From: Corynebacterium sp. HMSC05H05
GTDB lineage: Bacteria > Actinomycetota > Actinomycetes > Mycobacteriales > Mycobacteriaceae
Length of the DNA: 64,000 nt
Direction of reading: 5' to 3'
Assembly (NCBI RefSeq): GCF_001807265.1
Contig: NZ_KV788382.1
Span: forward strand, 20,719 to 84,718
Part shown: positions 1 to 8,516 of the stretch, in pieces
Position numbering within the stretch: position 1 is the stretch's first letter
Layout: the number at the start of each line of letters is the position of its first letter
The notes under the pieces: model-generated
What the model was told of the DNA's origin: nothing
Database searches by the model: none
What the model saw: only the letters and a program-made list of their open reading frames with translations
Translations under genes and position numbers: made by a program

Positions 1-918
1 GAATCGAGGGATTCTTTCTGCGGCTTTCTTCGTGAATTCGGCTATTGTCTGCGGTTTGCTGTGGGTAGAAACGAGGGCCTTGAGCTTTCTCGAGTCGGGG
101 AGTTTGTCCCCAAACTTCACTCCTGGGAAGAGTGAATGAAAGGCGTAGTCCTTTGGGACTTCCTGCTTCAAATAGTTCCTAAATCGGTTAGCTAAATCGC
201 CACTCGGCTTGTCCTCACCAGAATCTTGCGAGAGATGAAGCGAATGTAAAAACTTAACTGATCGACTGTCGAGAACTACTGGTGCACGCTGGTCAATCTT
301 GGTGTGTGGTGCGCGCTTGGGACCAATGACGCGTTTGGCGCCAATGGAACAGACGCGAGCAAGGCCTATGGCTATTTTAGGGCGATGCTCGTAGCGAGGC
401 TCGAAAAAGGTTTCGTTTTCGTAGAATGCTTGCAGCCCTAGACCGTGCGAAACATGGAAGCCCACAAACGGGTTGGAGAGATAAGCCGAGAGAGATTCAA
501 AGTAGTCGACGGCAAGAATATCGTCGTCATCGAGGCGGTACTCAGCAAAAATATCCCCCTGATTGAAGTGTTCGCGGGCGATATTTTCGAGAGAAAGCCC
601 GTTTCGGTTTGAAGCGTCTCGGCGGTCGAGTAGTAGCCAACTGTACCGATTCGCAGCTTCTTTTAACTGCATTTGGTACCTGGCGGGAAGCTCATCAGAG
701 TAGCTCACTACATGAATCAAATCCATCCCGGATTGTGCTTGGTCAAGAATTGGAAGGGAGTAATTGAAGAAAATTTCCTGGCGACTTTGCATTCTCTCCT
801 CAGAGTAAAGTCGACGGAGGTAGGCTTCCTCACTCTTGCGACCTGCAGAGCGAGATAGCCGCCAGGAAGTTGAATCGGGTTCGAACAAACTAAACCGGGT
901 ATGTCCAATAAAACGCAA
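1..918 (-). CDS. Putative rhamnosyltransferase-like glycosyltransferase (3' end outside window)
   Basis: Minus-strand reading frame open from a TTG at 916-918 to the left edge, so at least 306 residues with the C-terminus missing. The start MRFIGHTRFSLFEPDS follows a strong GGGGAGG Shine-Dalgarno about 5 nt upstream; the frame continues further upstream but without a better start. The N-terminus, a WLLLDRRD segment and an acidic YRLDDDD stretch near residues 127-133 resemble the putative rhamnosyltransferase family (PF11316-like), where the acidic cluster would be the nucleotide-sugar/metal site. It is divergent from two large glycosyltransferases, so a role in surface polysaccharide or glycoprotein assembly is inferred. 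Family assignment is from recall of motif pattern; donor and acceptor are unknown. Confidence 0.7.
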   Translation of the reverse strand, partial: MRFIGHTRFSLFEPDSTSWRLSRSAGRKSEEAYLRRLYSEERMQSRQEIFFNYSLPILDQAQSGMDLIHVVSYSDELPARYQMQLKEAANRYSWLLLDRRDASNRNGLSLENIAREHFNQGDIFAEYRLDDDDILAVDYFESLSAYLSNPFVGFHVSHGLGLQAFYENETFFEPRYEHRPKIAIGLARVCSIGAKRVIGPKRAPHTKIDQRAPVVLDSRSVKFLHSLHLSQDSGEDKPSGDLANRFRNYLKQEVPKDYAFHSLFPGVKFGDKLPDSRKLKALVSTHSKPQTIAEFTKKAAERIPRF

Positions 919-1137
919 AGAAACCTCCCCATTGGGATTCGAAAAGTGTCGTTCATGTAAGTTTGCCCTCCATTGTATGTGGCGGCTCGTCGCCACTAAC
1001 TGGTATCCGGTAGAAGTCGAGCGAGGCCCCGGAAAATTTGCGGGAGCCAATGAGCGCGCCGCTGAGGGGCCGGCGCTTAAGCTTCGTGAACCCTCTAATG
1101 GAGAGACAATCCGATGTGTCGAGTATCTTAAGTAATC

Positions 1138-3873
1138 GTGCGAAACTCGAACTTCAAGCTAACCAGAACCCGCCTGGTATTCGCGCTCGGCGCCGTGGCG
1201 ACCACGTTGGGGCTCCTCGCAGCCTTGGGTGAGGTCTGGCGGTTAGCAATCCCACTATTAGCGGCAGGTGTAGCTTCAGGACTCATTTTGCTGCTCAGCG
1301 TGCATGAATTTCTTTTGAAGGTGCGAGCTACGCAGCTTTCGTCTAGGAAAGACGCTCGTGAAGTTCGCCGCGTCGCTGAGGGCAATCAGGACTCGATTTC
1401 AAAAGTGTTGGATGAGATAGAGTATTTGGGCGCAGCGGCAGATTCTCTCTCCTCCAACGCCGAACGTGTCCTTAGCGAAACAACTGTGGGGCGGGGGCAA
1501 GGATTCAAAAAGATCGCGCCCGCGAAGAATGCAAAAGCGCCTGCCAAGTCGAAAGCAACGGCAAATCGTTTGCGCAAGGCTTTAGAGTACAAGCAACCCG
1601 ATATCTTGAGGCAGGTCGCGCACCAATTTAACGGTGACCTCAAGTCCGCTGAATCCTACGCACTTGTCACTCGCAGTTTCAATTTTCGGGACGTTCTCGC
1701 ATACTTAGCATCGGATGGACGCTACGGCTTCGCTGATGTTCGTAGAATCCTGCGAGCGAGTTTGTCAGGGCAGGAAAGCGAACACGGCTTAGGATCAGTA
1801 TTCGATGAGGAAGCGTTGATTGCCCTAGCTAGGGTGGTTGGTACACAGCGCCTAAGCGAGGACGATCTCGCCATGGCTCGGGATGTTTTGATGCTTCTCG
1901 AAAAACACGGAACCGATCGAAAATTAGACCTGAAAACCGCAAGAGTTTTTGGTGAGGTACTTGCGGATTTAGGAAATTACGATAGAGCCCGCGAACTCCT
2001 AGACGCTACAGGTGTATCGAAACGTGACCCAGCGCAGATCGATTTGATGAACGCGAATGAGATCCTGGAAAAGGGCTACTCAGATTATGAATGGTGTGCT
2101 TCCGTCAACAAAATCTATCAAAGGGCAGGTCTGGAGAAGATTCATGTCGGAACCACGGTAGCGGCAACGCGGTTTGATTCACTTAATTCAGTAAAATCCG
2201 AGGCCACTATAGATAAAGGGCCATTGATCTCAGTTCTCATTCCCACGTTTGGTGGCGGTGATCGGATAGAAACTGCTCTTAACTCACTTTTGAACCAGAC
2301 TTGGAAGAATATTGAAATTCTGGTCGTGGATGATGGCTCCCCCGCCGCCGAGCTTCGTCGGCTCAGGGAAGTGGTTGCGCTGTATGACGAACGTGTGAGA
2401 CTCATCGAACTCGATCAAAACAACGGCGCGTATGTGGCGCGTAATACCGCCTTGAAAGAAGCTCGCGGAAAATTTATTACTGTTCACGATGACGATGACT
2501 GGTCTCACCCGCAAAAGCTGCAGATTCAAGTCGAATACTTGTTGGATAATCCCAGTGTCGCGGCATGCTTTACCATGCACGTGAGGGCCGACGAAAACGT
2601 CAAGTTTTTAAGGATCAATAAGTCACCCCAGCTCGTTCAAAAGAACCTTTCTTCGCTGATGTTCCGTGATTGGGTATTCGACCAGTTCGGCACCTGGCAA
2701 AACGTGAATCGCGGAGGCGATGCTGAGTTTTACGACCGTCTGCGACGGATTGGCAAGTTAGAGGTACGCCAAGCTTCAACGGTGCCACTGTCTTTCACGA
2801 GGACGCACCCGTCTTCTCTTACGTCTGGAGAAATTAGTCGCGGCTATATGGATCCGTCTCGGCGTTTCTACCACTCCGCATACCTGAACCGTCATCAATT
2901 GTGGTCCGAAACTGGAACCAGGAATTTTGAGATTTCGTCTGATGAGATCCCCTTGAACATGCAGCCAGGTATGCGCGGGAAGGATCTAGGCCACTTCGGA
3001 ACTGTCGTCTTAGCTGACTTTGGACAGATTTCCTCCAATGTATCGCTTGGGCTTAACAAGATCGCTTCGGAGATTCGCCGAGGTGGGCGATGCGGGATCG
3101 TCCACTTTTATGCGCCAACTAGCGCCGGTAGCGTGAGGGTGGATCCACGGGTGCATGCCGCATTTGATACAGCAAAGGTTGGAATTCTTTCTACGAGTGA
3201 CCGCGCCGAGGTGGATTGTTTGGTTGTATTGGAGCCGACTTTGATCAAGTTCATGGATGGGCTCCCAATCAATCTCAAAATCGATTCTGTGCACGTTTTG
3301 CGTGGCGTAAGTACTTCTCCAATCGCGACTGATTCTGAGCTCGTAGATGTAGCGACGTCGGTTTTCGGGACTAAGGATGTGCGTGTAATAGACCCGTCTG
3401 AGCTCATGGGGAGGGACAACATTGTGGAACCTGGAGACCTTCTTTCACTGCTCCCCGTTGGGGATCGAACGGTAGTGACGAACAAATTCGTTCGTATCGC
3501 CGACAGTGAGGCACAAATTGAGTTCCTCGGTCAGCCAAGCCTTTTGGATAAACTTGGGCAGGGTTTTGAGATTCGTGGGCCCTCAGGCAAAACAGCCCTC
3601 CAAAGGATTTTAGTGATACGGCCCAACAAGCCCTCGGAGATTTTTGCTTTTGCGGATCGTATTTTGACCGCCATCAGGGGCGAAGAAATTGTGATTCTTC
3701 ACAAAGATGTTGAAATGATTTTTGGAACGGCTGCGCTCTATCCGCGGGATGCTGACATGGCCGAGGCCATTGAGCTAATAATTTCCAATGCTGATCTAGC
3801 CAACTTCCAAAGAGCCCGTGCCCTTGATTGGTACAGCAACAATTTTCAGTTAGGAGTAAGTGATGCCGGATAG
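1138..3873 (+). CDS. Membrane-anchored multidomain glycosyltransferase (GT2 domain plus GT-B-like tail)
   Basis: A 911-residue protein. Two hydrophobic segments at about residues 12-30 and 35-58 suggest an N-terminal membrane hairpin, followed by a helical, Lys/Ala-rich linker and an alpha-helical repeat-like region. A GT2 (GT-A fold) domain starts near residue 362 (PLISVLIPTFGGGDRIETAL) with ILVVDDGS and an acidic metal motif HDDDDW at 450-455, all present, so it looks catalytically intact. The C-terminal ~300 residues resemble a GT-B domain without an obvious E-x7-E motif, and end in FGTAALYPRD, similar to the end of the next protein. The GTG start lies 8 nt after TATCTT (1124-1129) with no ribosome binding site, consistent with a leaderless mRNA. 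The downstream gene overlaps its 3' end by 11 nt, implying one transcript. Product glycan unknown. Confidence 0.8.
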   Translation: MRNSNFKLTRTRLVFALGAVATTLGLLAALGEVWRLAIPLLAAGVASGLILLLSVHEFLLKVRATQLSSRKDAREVRRVAEGNQDSISKVLDEIEYLGAAADSLSSNAERVLSETTVGRGQGFKKIAPAKNAKAPAKSKATANRLRKALEYKQPDILRQVAHQFNGDLKSAESYALVTRSFNFRDVLAYLASDGRYGFADVRRILRASLSGQESEHGLGSVFDEEALIALARVVGTQRLSEDDLAMARDVLMLLEKHGTDRKLDLKTARVFGEVLADLGNYDRARELLDATGVSKRDPAQIDLMNANEILEKGYSDYEWCASVNKIYQRAGLEKIHVGTTVAATRFDSLNSVKSEATIDKGPLISVLIPTFGGGDRIETALNSLLNQTWKNIEILVVDDGSPAAELRRLREVVALYDERVRLIELDQNNGAYVARNTALKEARGKFITVHDDDDWSHPQKLQIQVEYLLDNPSVAACFTMHVRADENVKFLRINKSPQLVQKNLSSLMFRDWVFDQFGTWQNVNRGGDAEFYDRLRRIGKLEVRQASTVPLSFTRTHPSSLTSGEISRGYMDPSRRFYHSAYLNRHQLWSETGTRNFEISSDEIPLNMQPGMRGKDLGHFGTVVLADFGQISSNVSLGLNKIASEIRRGGRCGIVHFYAPTSAGSVRVDPRVHAAFDTAKVGILSTSDRAEVDCLVVLEPTLIKFMDGLPINLKIDSVHVLRGVSTSPIATDSELVDVATSVFGTKDVRVIDPSELMGRDNIVEPGDLLSLLPVGDRTVVTNKFVRIADSEAQIEFLGQPSLLDKLGQGFEIRGPSGKTALQRILVIRPNKPSEIFAFADRILTAIRGEEIVILHKDVEMIFGTAALYPRDADMAEAIELIISNADLANFQRARALDWYSNNFQLGVSDAG

Positions 3874-6376
3874 AGTTGAATCGTCCCGGGCACAGGCCGT
3901 ATCGGATCGGAATCGTTTCAACCTGAGGGCCGAAGATTTTTGGCTGGACAATACGCTAATTTCGGCGAAGCGACGCGGCGCTGCTGTGTCTTCCGCACTA
4001 CGGAACGGCGCAGAAGGTTACCTAAACTTCCTAGCCTACGAAATCAGTGAATTTAGTCTGGACTGGTGTGGCTTGCATGATTTACTTTGGAGCGAATTCG
4101 CTTCCGGCGGTTTTGATTTACGCTTGCCTAACATAGTCAAGTCGAATAATTTGTCCTCTAAGGCTTTGGCATGGTGCGAAGTCGCAGTCTACCTGGTTTT
4201 AGCTGAGAAATCAGATGTCGACTTGAAGATCGGTGCTGATCTACTAAAGTGGGCGGCCCCTCAGGTGCCAAGAAAGCTGGCTTCGAGTTCGCAATATCGC
4301 GAGCTCCTCATTCAACTATTGATCCGGACGTCCCAGGTTGATGCTGCTCGGAAGCTCCTCGCGGGAAAAACATGGCTGGATCAAGAGACCACCTGGTTCT
4401 ACCGTGCTCAGTGCGAAAGAGTCTTAGAAGGAGCTGACAAGAGTTGGGTGGATAGTTTTAACCGGTTGCTTCCCCCTGAATTTGGATTGATTCTAGGCGG
4501 TGACGAAGCAGATACATATGACAGTCTGCGATTCTCGTTCGGAGAAGGGGAGACTCGCTCAAGCGCGGTCCGAAGCGCGTTCAGCGTCGTTGTCCCGGTG
4601 GAGGAAGTATGGGAGCTTGAGCTTTTGGATGAAAGTCTGCGTTCGGTAAAGAACCAGACTGCTCAGGCTAGCGAGATCTTGGTCGTTGTGAATAACACGC
4701 TGAAGTCCGCAGTGTCCAACGAAATCCAAAGCCAGTACAGCGCTGATGTCATCGTAGTTGGTAGCGGCACAGATCAAGGTTCTTTGTTGAAGGAAGGGGT
4801 TGATCGGTCTAGTAACGAGACTGTGTTTGTGCAATTGCCGAACTCGATATCCCATCCACGGAGATTTGAGTTCCAATTAGCAGACATGGCGAGCTCCGAT
4901 CGTAATTTTTCATTCGGTAGCGTGGTGGCAACTGATATGTCTCTGGGTTTCCAGCAGATCGGGTATACAGTGAGCGGTGTTAGCGGAGCGTCTCTGTGTT
5001 TCGATAAACGCCTGTTTGATGCAGTCGGGGACTTGTTGCCTCTTGGGCGGATGGCTCTCGATGAGTTTCTAAAGAGGCTACATATTGTGTACCCGGGTAA
5101 AGGCATTTCTGGATACCCATTGGCGATAACCCGATCGCCTGACGGAAGGGACTTTCCTTTCCTTTATGGCCAAGTGTCGGAACAGCAGCGTCTTATCGAT
5201 TCAGGGCTTGCCGAGTTTCATCTTCAGCTGGCGGAGTCTGTGAAAGATGATTCGACACTCGGTCTTGAGGTCCAGGAAGCATTGCTGGGCGTAATAGCTC
5301 AACAAGGGGATAACGACTTTGACGTGGTGCTGGCTGGGGATTGGCGAAAATACGGTGGACCCCAGAAGTCTATGATCGAGGAGATCCATGCTCTGGTTGG
5401 CGCTGGGTATAAAGTAGGCGTCCTTCATATGGAGGCGGCACGGTTCATGACGGTTGATACTGGCAACCTATGCCGACCTATCCAGCAGCTGATTAACAAA
5501 GGGTATGTGGGGCAAATTGCATACAACGAGCCCGCCTCGACAAAGCTCCTAATCCTCCGCTATCCTCCGATCCTCCAGGTGGTTCCTGAGAAGCCGTCGA
5601 TGATCTATGTACAGCGCATGGTAATCCTTGCGAATCAGGCGCCTTCGGAGCTTGACGGCAGCGATATCCGGTACACGGTCCCTGAAGTTTCAAAAGGCGC
5701 ACTGCACTGTTTTGGAGTCGACGCCACCTGGGCCCCTCAGGGCCCCCAGGTCAGGAGGGCCATAGAAGCATATTTGGCACCTGACCAGCTTGAAAAGTTC
5801 GATATGCCCGGGATTGTAAATCCTGTCGAGTGGCGAGGGGAGATTCCCAGAACTCGGCTGAATGAACTGCCGGTTATCGGCCGCCATTCACGTGATAATC
5901 CGATGAAATGGCCTGAAGACGCAGGGGCGATAGAAAGTGCGTACCCGACAAACGGCACTGCGCACGTCCGCTCCATGGGGGGAACTAGCTATGCTCAGCA
6001 AGTACTCGGTCTAAACCAGCCTCCAGAAAACTGGGATTCTTTGGCAAAAGACGCGGAACCAGTCGTAGATTTTCTCCATAGCTTGGACTATTATGTGTTT
6101 TTCCAGCACTCGAATGCGATCGAAGCCTTTGGGCGCGCAGTACTCGAGGCAATCGCTGCGAACTTGGTTGTCATTCTGCAACGCAACTACGAAGAAGTAT
6201 TCGGAGAGGCCGCTATTTACGCTGACCCAGAGGAAGTGGCAGATATTATCCGGGACTTTCAAAACGATCCGCAGTCTTATGCAGAACAACAATTGAGAGC
6301 AGCTGACAAGGTGGCACGTGAGTTTTCGTACGAATCCCACGTCGATAAGATTCGCTCAATATTGAAGCGAGTCTAG
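3863..6376 (+). CDS. Two-domain glycosyltransferase (degenerate GT2 plus GT4-like)
   Basis: An 837-residue protein. ATG 3863 is preferred over GTG 3860 because TAGGAG (3851-3856) then sits 6 nt upstream. A GT-A-like segment near residues 230-330 (FSVVVPVEEVWELELLDESL, then SEILVVVNNT) has lost the usual DDGS and DXD residues, so it may be inactive or only bind substrate. The C-terminal half looks like a GT-B/GT4 enzyme: a DVVLAGDWRKYGGPQKSM glycine-rich segment and an E-x7-E motif EAFGRAVLE at about 754-762 that normally binds the sugar-nucleotide phosphate. It overlaps the previous gene by 11 nt and shares its FGxAAxY tail, suggesting related ancestry and a joint role in the same polysaccharide. 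GC content is below that of the later window, consistent with horizontal acquisition. Confidence 0.75.
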   Translation: MPDRVESSRAQAVSDRNRFNLRAEDFWLDNTLISAKRRGAAVSSALRNGAEGYLNFLAYEISEFSLDWCGLHDLLWSEFASGGFDLRLPNIVKSNNLSSKALAWCEVAVYLVLAEKSDVDLKIGADLLKWAAPQVPRKLASSSQYRELLIQLLIRTSQVDAARKLLAGKTWLDQETTWFYRAQCERVLEGADKSWVDSFNRLLPPEFGLILGGDEADTYDSLRFSFGEGETRSSAVRSAFSVVVPVEEVWELELLDESLRSVKNQTAQASEILVVVNNTLKSAVSNEIQSQYSADVIVVGSGTDQGSLLKEGVDRSSNETVFVQLPNSISHPRRFEFQLADMASSDRNFSFGSVVATDMSLGFQQIGYTVSGVSGASLCFDKRLFDAVGDLLPLGRMALDEFLKRLHIVYPGKGISGYPLAITRSPDGRDFPFLYGQVSEQQRLIDSGLAEFHLQLAESVKDDSTLGLEVQEALLGVIAQQGDNDFDVVLAGDWRKYGGPQKSMIEEIHALVGAGYKVGVLHMEAARFMTVDTGNLCRPIQQLINKGYVGQIAYNEPASTKLLILRYPPILQVVPEKPSMIYVQRMVILANQAPSELDGSDIRYTVPEVSKGALHCFGVDATWAPQGPQVRRAIEAYLAPDQLEKFDMPGIVNPVEWRGEIPRTRLNELPVIGRHSRDNPMKWPEDAGAIESAYPTNGTAHVRSMGGTSYAQQVLGLNQPPENWDSLAKDAEPVVDFLHSLDYYVFFQHSNAIEAFGRAVLEAIAANLVVILQRNYEEVFGEAAIYADPEEVADIIRDFQNDPQSYAEQQLRAADKVAREFSYESHVDKIRSILKRV

Positions 6377-6506
6377 ATTGAATTTAGGACACGTAAATCC
6401 GTTAGGTTAAACGAAACTCTAGTAATTTACGAGCCTATTCCCAGTGCGCGCAAAGTGTGGCGTCTACTGTTTCCTTAAATTTCCGCTGATCGCGAAAGGA
6501 AGAGAC

Positions 6507-7916
6507 ATGACCGAGCCGTATAGCCCATCAAGAGCTGAGGTTCCGAGAGGGTTTGTTTTGTCCGACTTGGACATAGCCCCGCCTAAGGGATTTTCCAGTG
6601 TGGAAGTGCTACCGAACCTCTATGTGACTGCTGACCAGGAGATTTCTACAGCATCATCTGATGGACTGGTGGTCGTCGTTCTTGGGCTGGCAATCAGCCA
6701 TTCGGTCTCGTCGGTGGCTGAGTATTTACTCGAGAGCCTGAGAGAGGGAGAAAGTCAGTTTTTCTCCCGATTGGGGGAGACCGCTGGGCGTTATGTAGTA
6801 TTTTTCGGCAGTAGCACCAACCTAAAGGTGGTTTCGGACGCCACAGCAAGCCGGAGCATTTTCTATCGGGAGTCCGGAGGCCTGGTAGCTAGTCATGCGT
6901 ATTTGGTCAGTGCATTAGAGCCCAAAAGTAAACGGGTCTCATTGCCTTTCGGTAATGGATTTCCCGGCAATTTCACCCCGTTTGAAGGCGTTAAAATCCT
7001 GACCGCGAACTTCGTCTTGGATGTAAATAGCGGCAGGATAAATCGTTATTGGCCAATTAACGTAGCTAGAAAAAAGGCTGCCGATCCGGGAACCGAAATC
7101 TTAGAGCTCGTAACCGATAACCTGAAACAGATGGCTAAGGGCAGGCGGGTGAAGTTAGCGCTAACCGCGGGAATTGACTCCCGGTTAGTGCTAGCCTGTG
7201 CCCTTTCTTCGGGCATCGATTTTGAAGCGTTTACTTACGGTAAACCGTCAGGTGGTGTACGAATCGACCACTTAGTGGCTGCCGAGATAGCACGGAAATT
7301 TGGAATTGCACATACAAGTGTTGAAGCTGTTCGGTCTCATCCGGACCTTCTTGCTGCTGTGAATCGTGCTAGCTACACACGCAATCATATTAAAGCGGTA
7401 CAGGGGCTCGCGGCGTATTTCGGCGACAATTCGACTATTGGGCTGAACGGAAATCTGCTTGAATTGGGGCGCGATCATTACGAGCTTGCACGGGAGCTGT
7501 CGGAGCAGTTCGAAGGGGCGGAACTTGCTACTGAGATCTACTGGAGAAAACTTCCAAAACGCTTTCGGGATAACATAAGTGCCAACCGCGGCATCGAAGC
7601 ATATAAAAAGCAAATATTCGAATATTTTGAGGCTTGGCTGTCTGAGATTGGTGGGTTCCAAGGGGGATACTACCCCGCACACTCCCAATTCTACTGGGAG
7701 CATCGTATGGCATCTTGGAATGGTCCGTTTTCCATAGAGCGCGATTTCTACTGCAACTTCGTGGTCCCCTTTAATAGCCATCGTATTTTCGAGCTTTTTT
7801 GGGATTACTCGGAAGTTGCTCGGCGTAACCGTGAGCCCCACACGCAACTTATCGAGAAGGTCGACCAGCATTTGCTCGATATACCAATCAACCCTCGCGT
7901 ATGGCCCTTGGCCTAG
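6507..7916 (+). CDS. Asparagine-synthetase-like ATP-pyrophosphatase in glycan cluster
   Basis: A 469-residue protein starting at ATG 6507, 4-5 nt after AAAGGAAGAG; the frame extends 21 codons upstream without a good start. The C-terminal half carries an ATP-pyrophosphatase loop, LALTAGIDSRL at about 217-227, a variant of the SGGxDS motif of AsnB-type synthetases. The N-terminal half has the approximate layout of a class II glutamine amidotransferase (VVVVLGLAI..., GRYVVFFG) but no Cys at position 2, so it should not release ammonia from glutamine by the standard mechanism. Asn-synthetase homologues in polysaccharide loci can amidate sugars or acceptors; that role is only inferred here. 130 nt separate it from the upstream glycosyltransferase. 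Confidence 0.65.
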   Translation: MTEPYSPSRAEVPRGFVLSDLDIAPPKGFSSVEVLPNLYVTADQEISTASSDGLVVVVLGLAISHSVSSVAEYLLESLREGESQFFSRLGETAGRYVVFFGSSTNLKVVSDATASRSIFYRESGGLVASHAYLVSALEPKSKRVSLPFGNGFPGNFTPFEGVKILTANFVLDVNSGRINRYWPINVARKKAADPGTEILELVTDNLKQMAKGRRVKLALTAGIDSRLVLACALSSGIDFEAFTYGKPSGGVRIDHLVAAEIARKFGIAHTSVEAVRSHPDLLAAVNRASYTRNHIKAVQGLAAYFGDNSTIGLNGNLLELGRDHYELARELSEQFEGAELATEIYWRKLPKRFRDNISANRGIEAYKKQIFEYFEAWLSEIGGFQGGYYPAHSQFYWEHRMASWNGPFSIERDFYCNFVVPFNSHRIFELFWDYSEVARRNREPHTQLIEKVDQHLLDIPINPRVWPLA

Positions 7917-8516
7917 TGGACTGGGAACTATTCAGGCTCGAAAGACTGTTTGGGAATTGGTTGTGTGGGCAACTCTTGTCCCACACCTGCGAATTCCAGA
8001 TGTGCTGGTCCTGTTTTCTGTGTTTAATGCGATTTGATGCAATCTCGGAACGATTCCTATGAGAATTGGCTAGTGATCTTCCGGTGCCCTCTCACGGGGC
8101 TAGGCGGGTGGACCATGGATCAGCAGTGGGAAGTGGGCGAGATCTGATGACTTGACTGCCTTTTCTGCGTGCATGGCATGGGTGCGCGGGAGTTGTGTTG
8201 TGGAAACGTTTCGTGGTTGCTGCCCCGTTGAGGCTGGGAACTGTGCGCTGGCTTAAAACGAGATCGACTATCTGCTTGGTTATGGGCTACAACCAACTAT
8301 TCCGACAATCTAAAGCGGTACTCTCTAGCTTCCCGTTGGCATCGCTAGCGGTGCATGCCCGGCACGGGAATGCGCTTGAAGTATTGCGCGAAGCCGTCTA
8401 GGAGAATTAAGTTAATTCACATTTCACCTTAAGGTAATCGCAGGTTCCCACTTCGCCTATAAGTTCCATTGCATGCGCCCCAGAAAGGGGCGCAACGTAT
8501 TGCTAAGGAACTAAAA
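7917..8516 (+). promoter_or_regulatory. 600-nt gap with promoter and leader of the surface phosphoesterase gene
   Basis: No convincing gene is seen between 7917 and about 8400. The last 110 nt look regulatory for the gene at 8517. TTCAC occurs twice, 7 nt apart, at 8416-8420 and 8423-8427 (a direct repeat suited to a response-regulator site). A -10-like TATAAG lies at 8458-8463. The leader contains a perfect 7-bp hairpin GCGCCCC-agaaa-GGGGCGC at 8475-8493, and AAGGAA at 8505-8510 is the ribosome binding site. Assigning the TTCAC repeat to a phosphate-sensing regulator would be speculation based on the downstream phosphoesterase. Confidence 0.45.

Noticed and set aside
8195..8401. 68-codon frame upstream of the surface phosphoesterase
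   Set aside because: It has a TTG start, no ribosome binding site or -10 box and no family; treated as noncoding.
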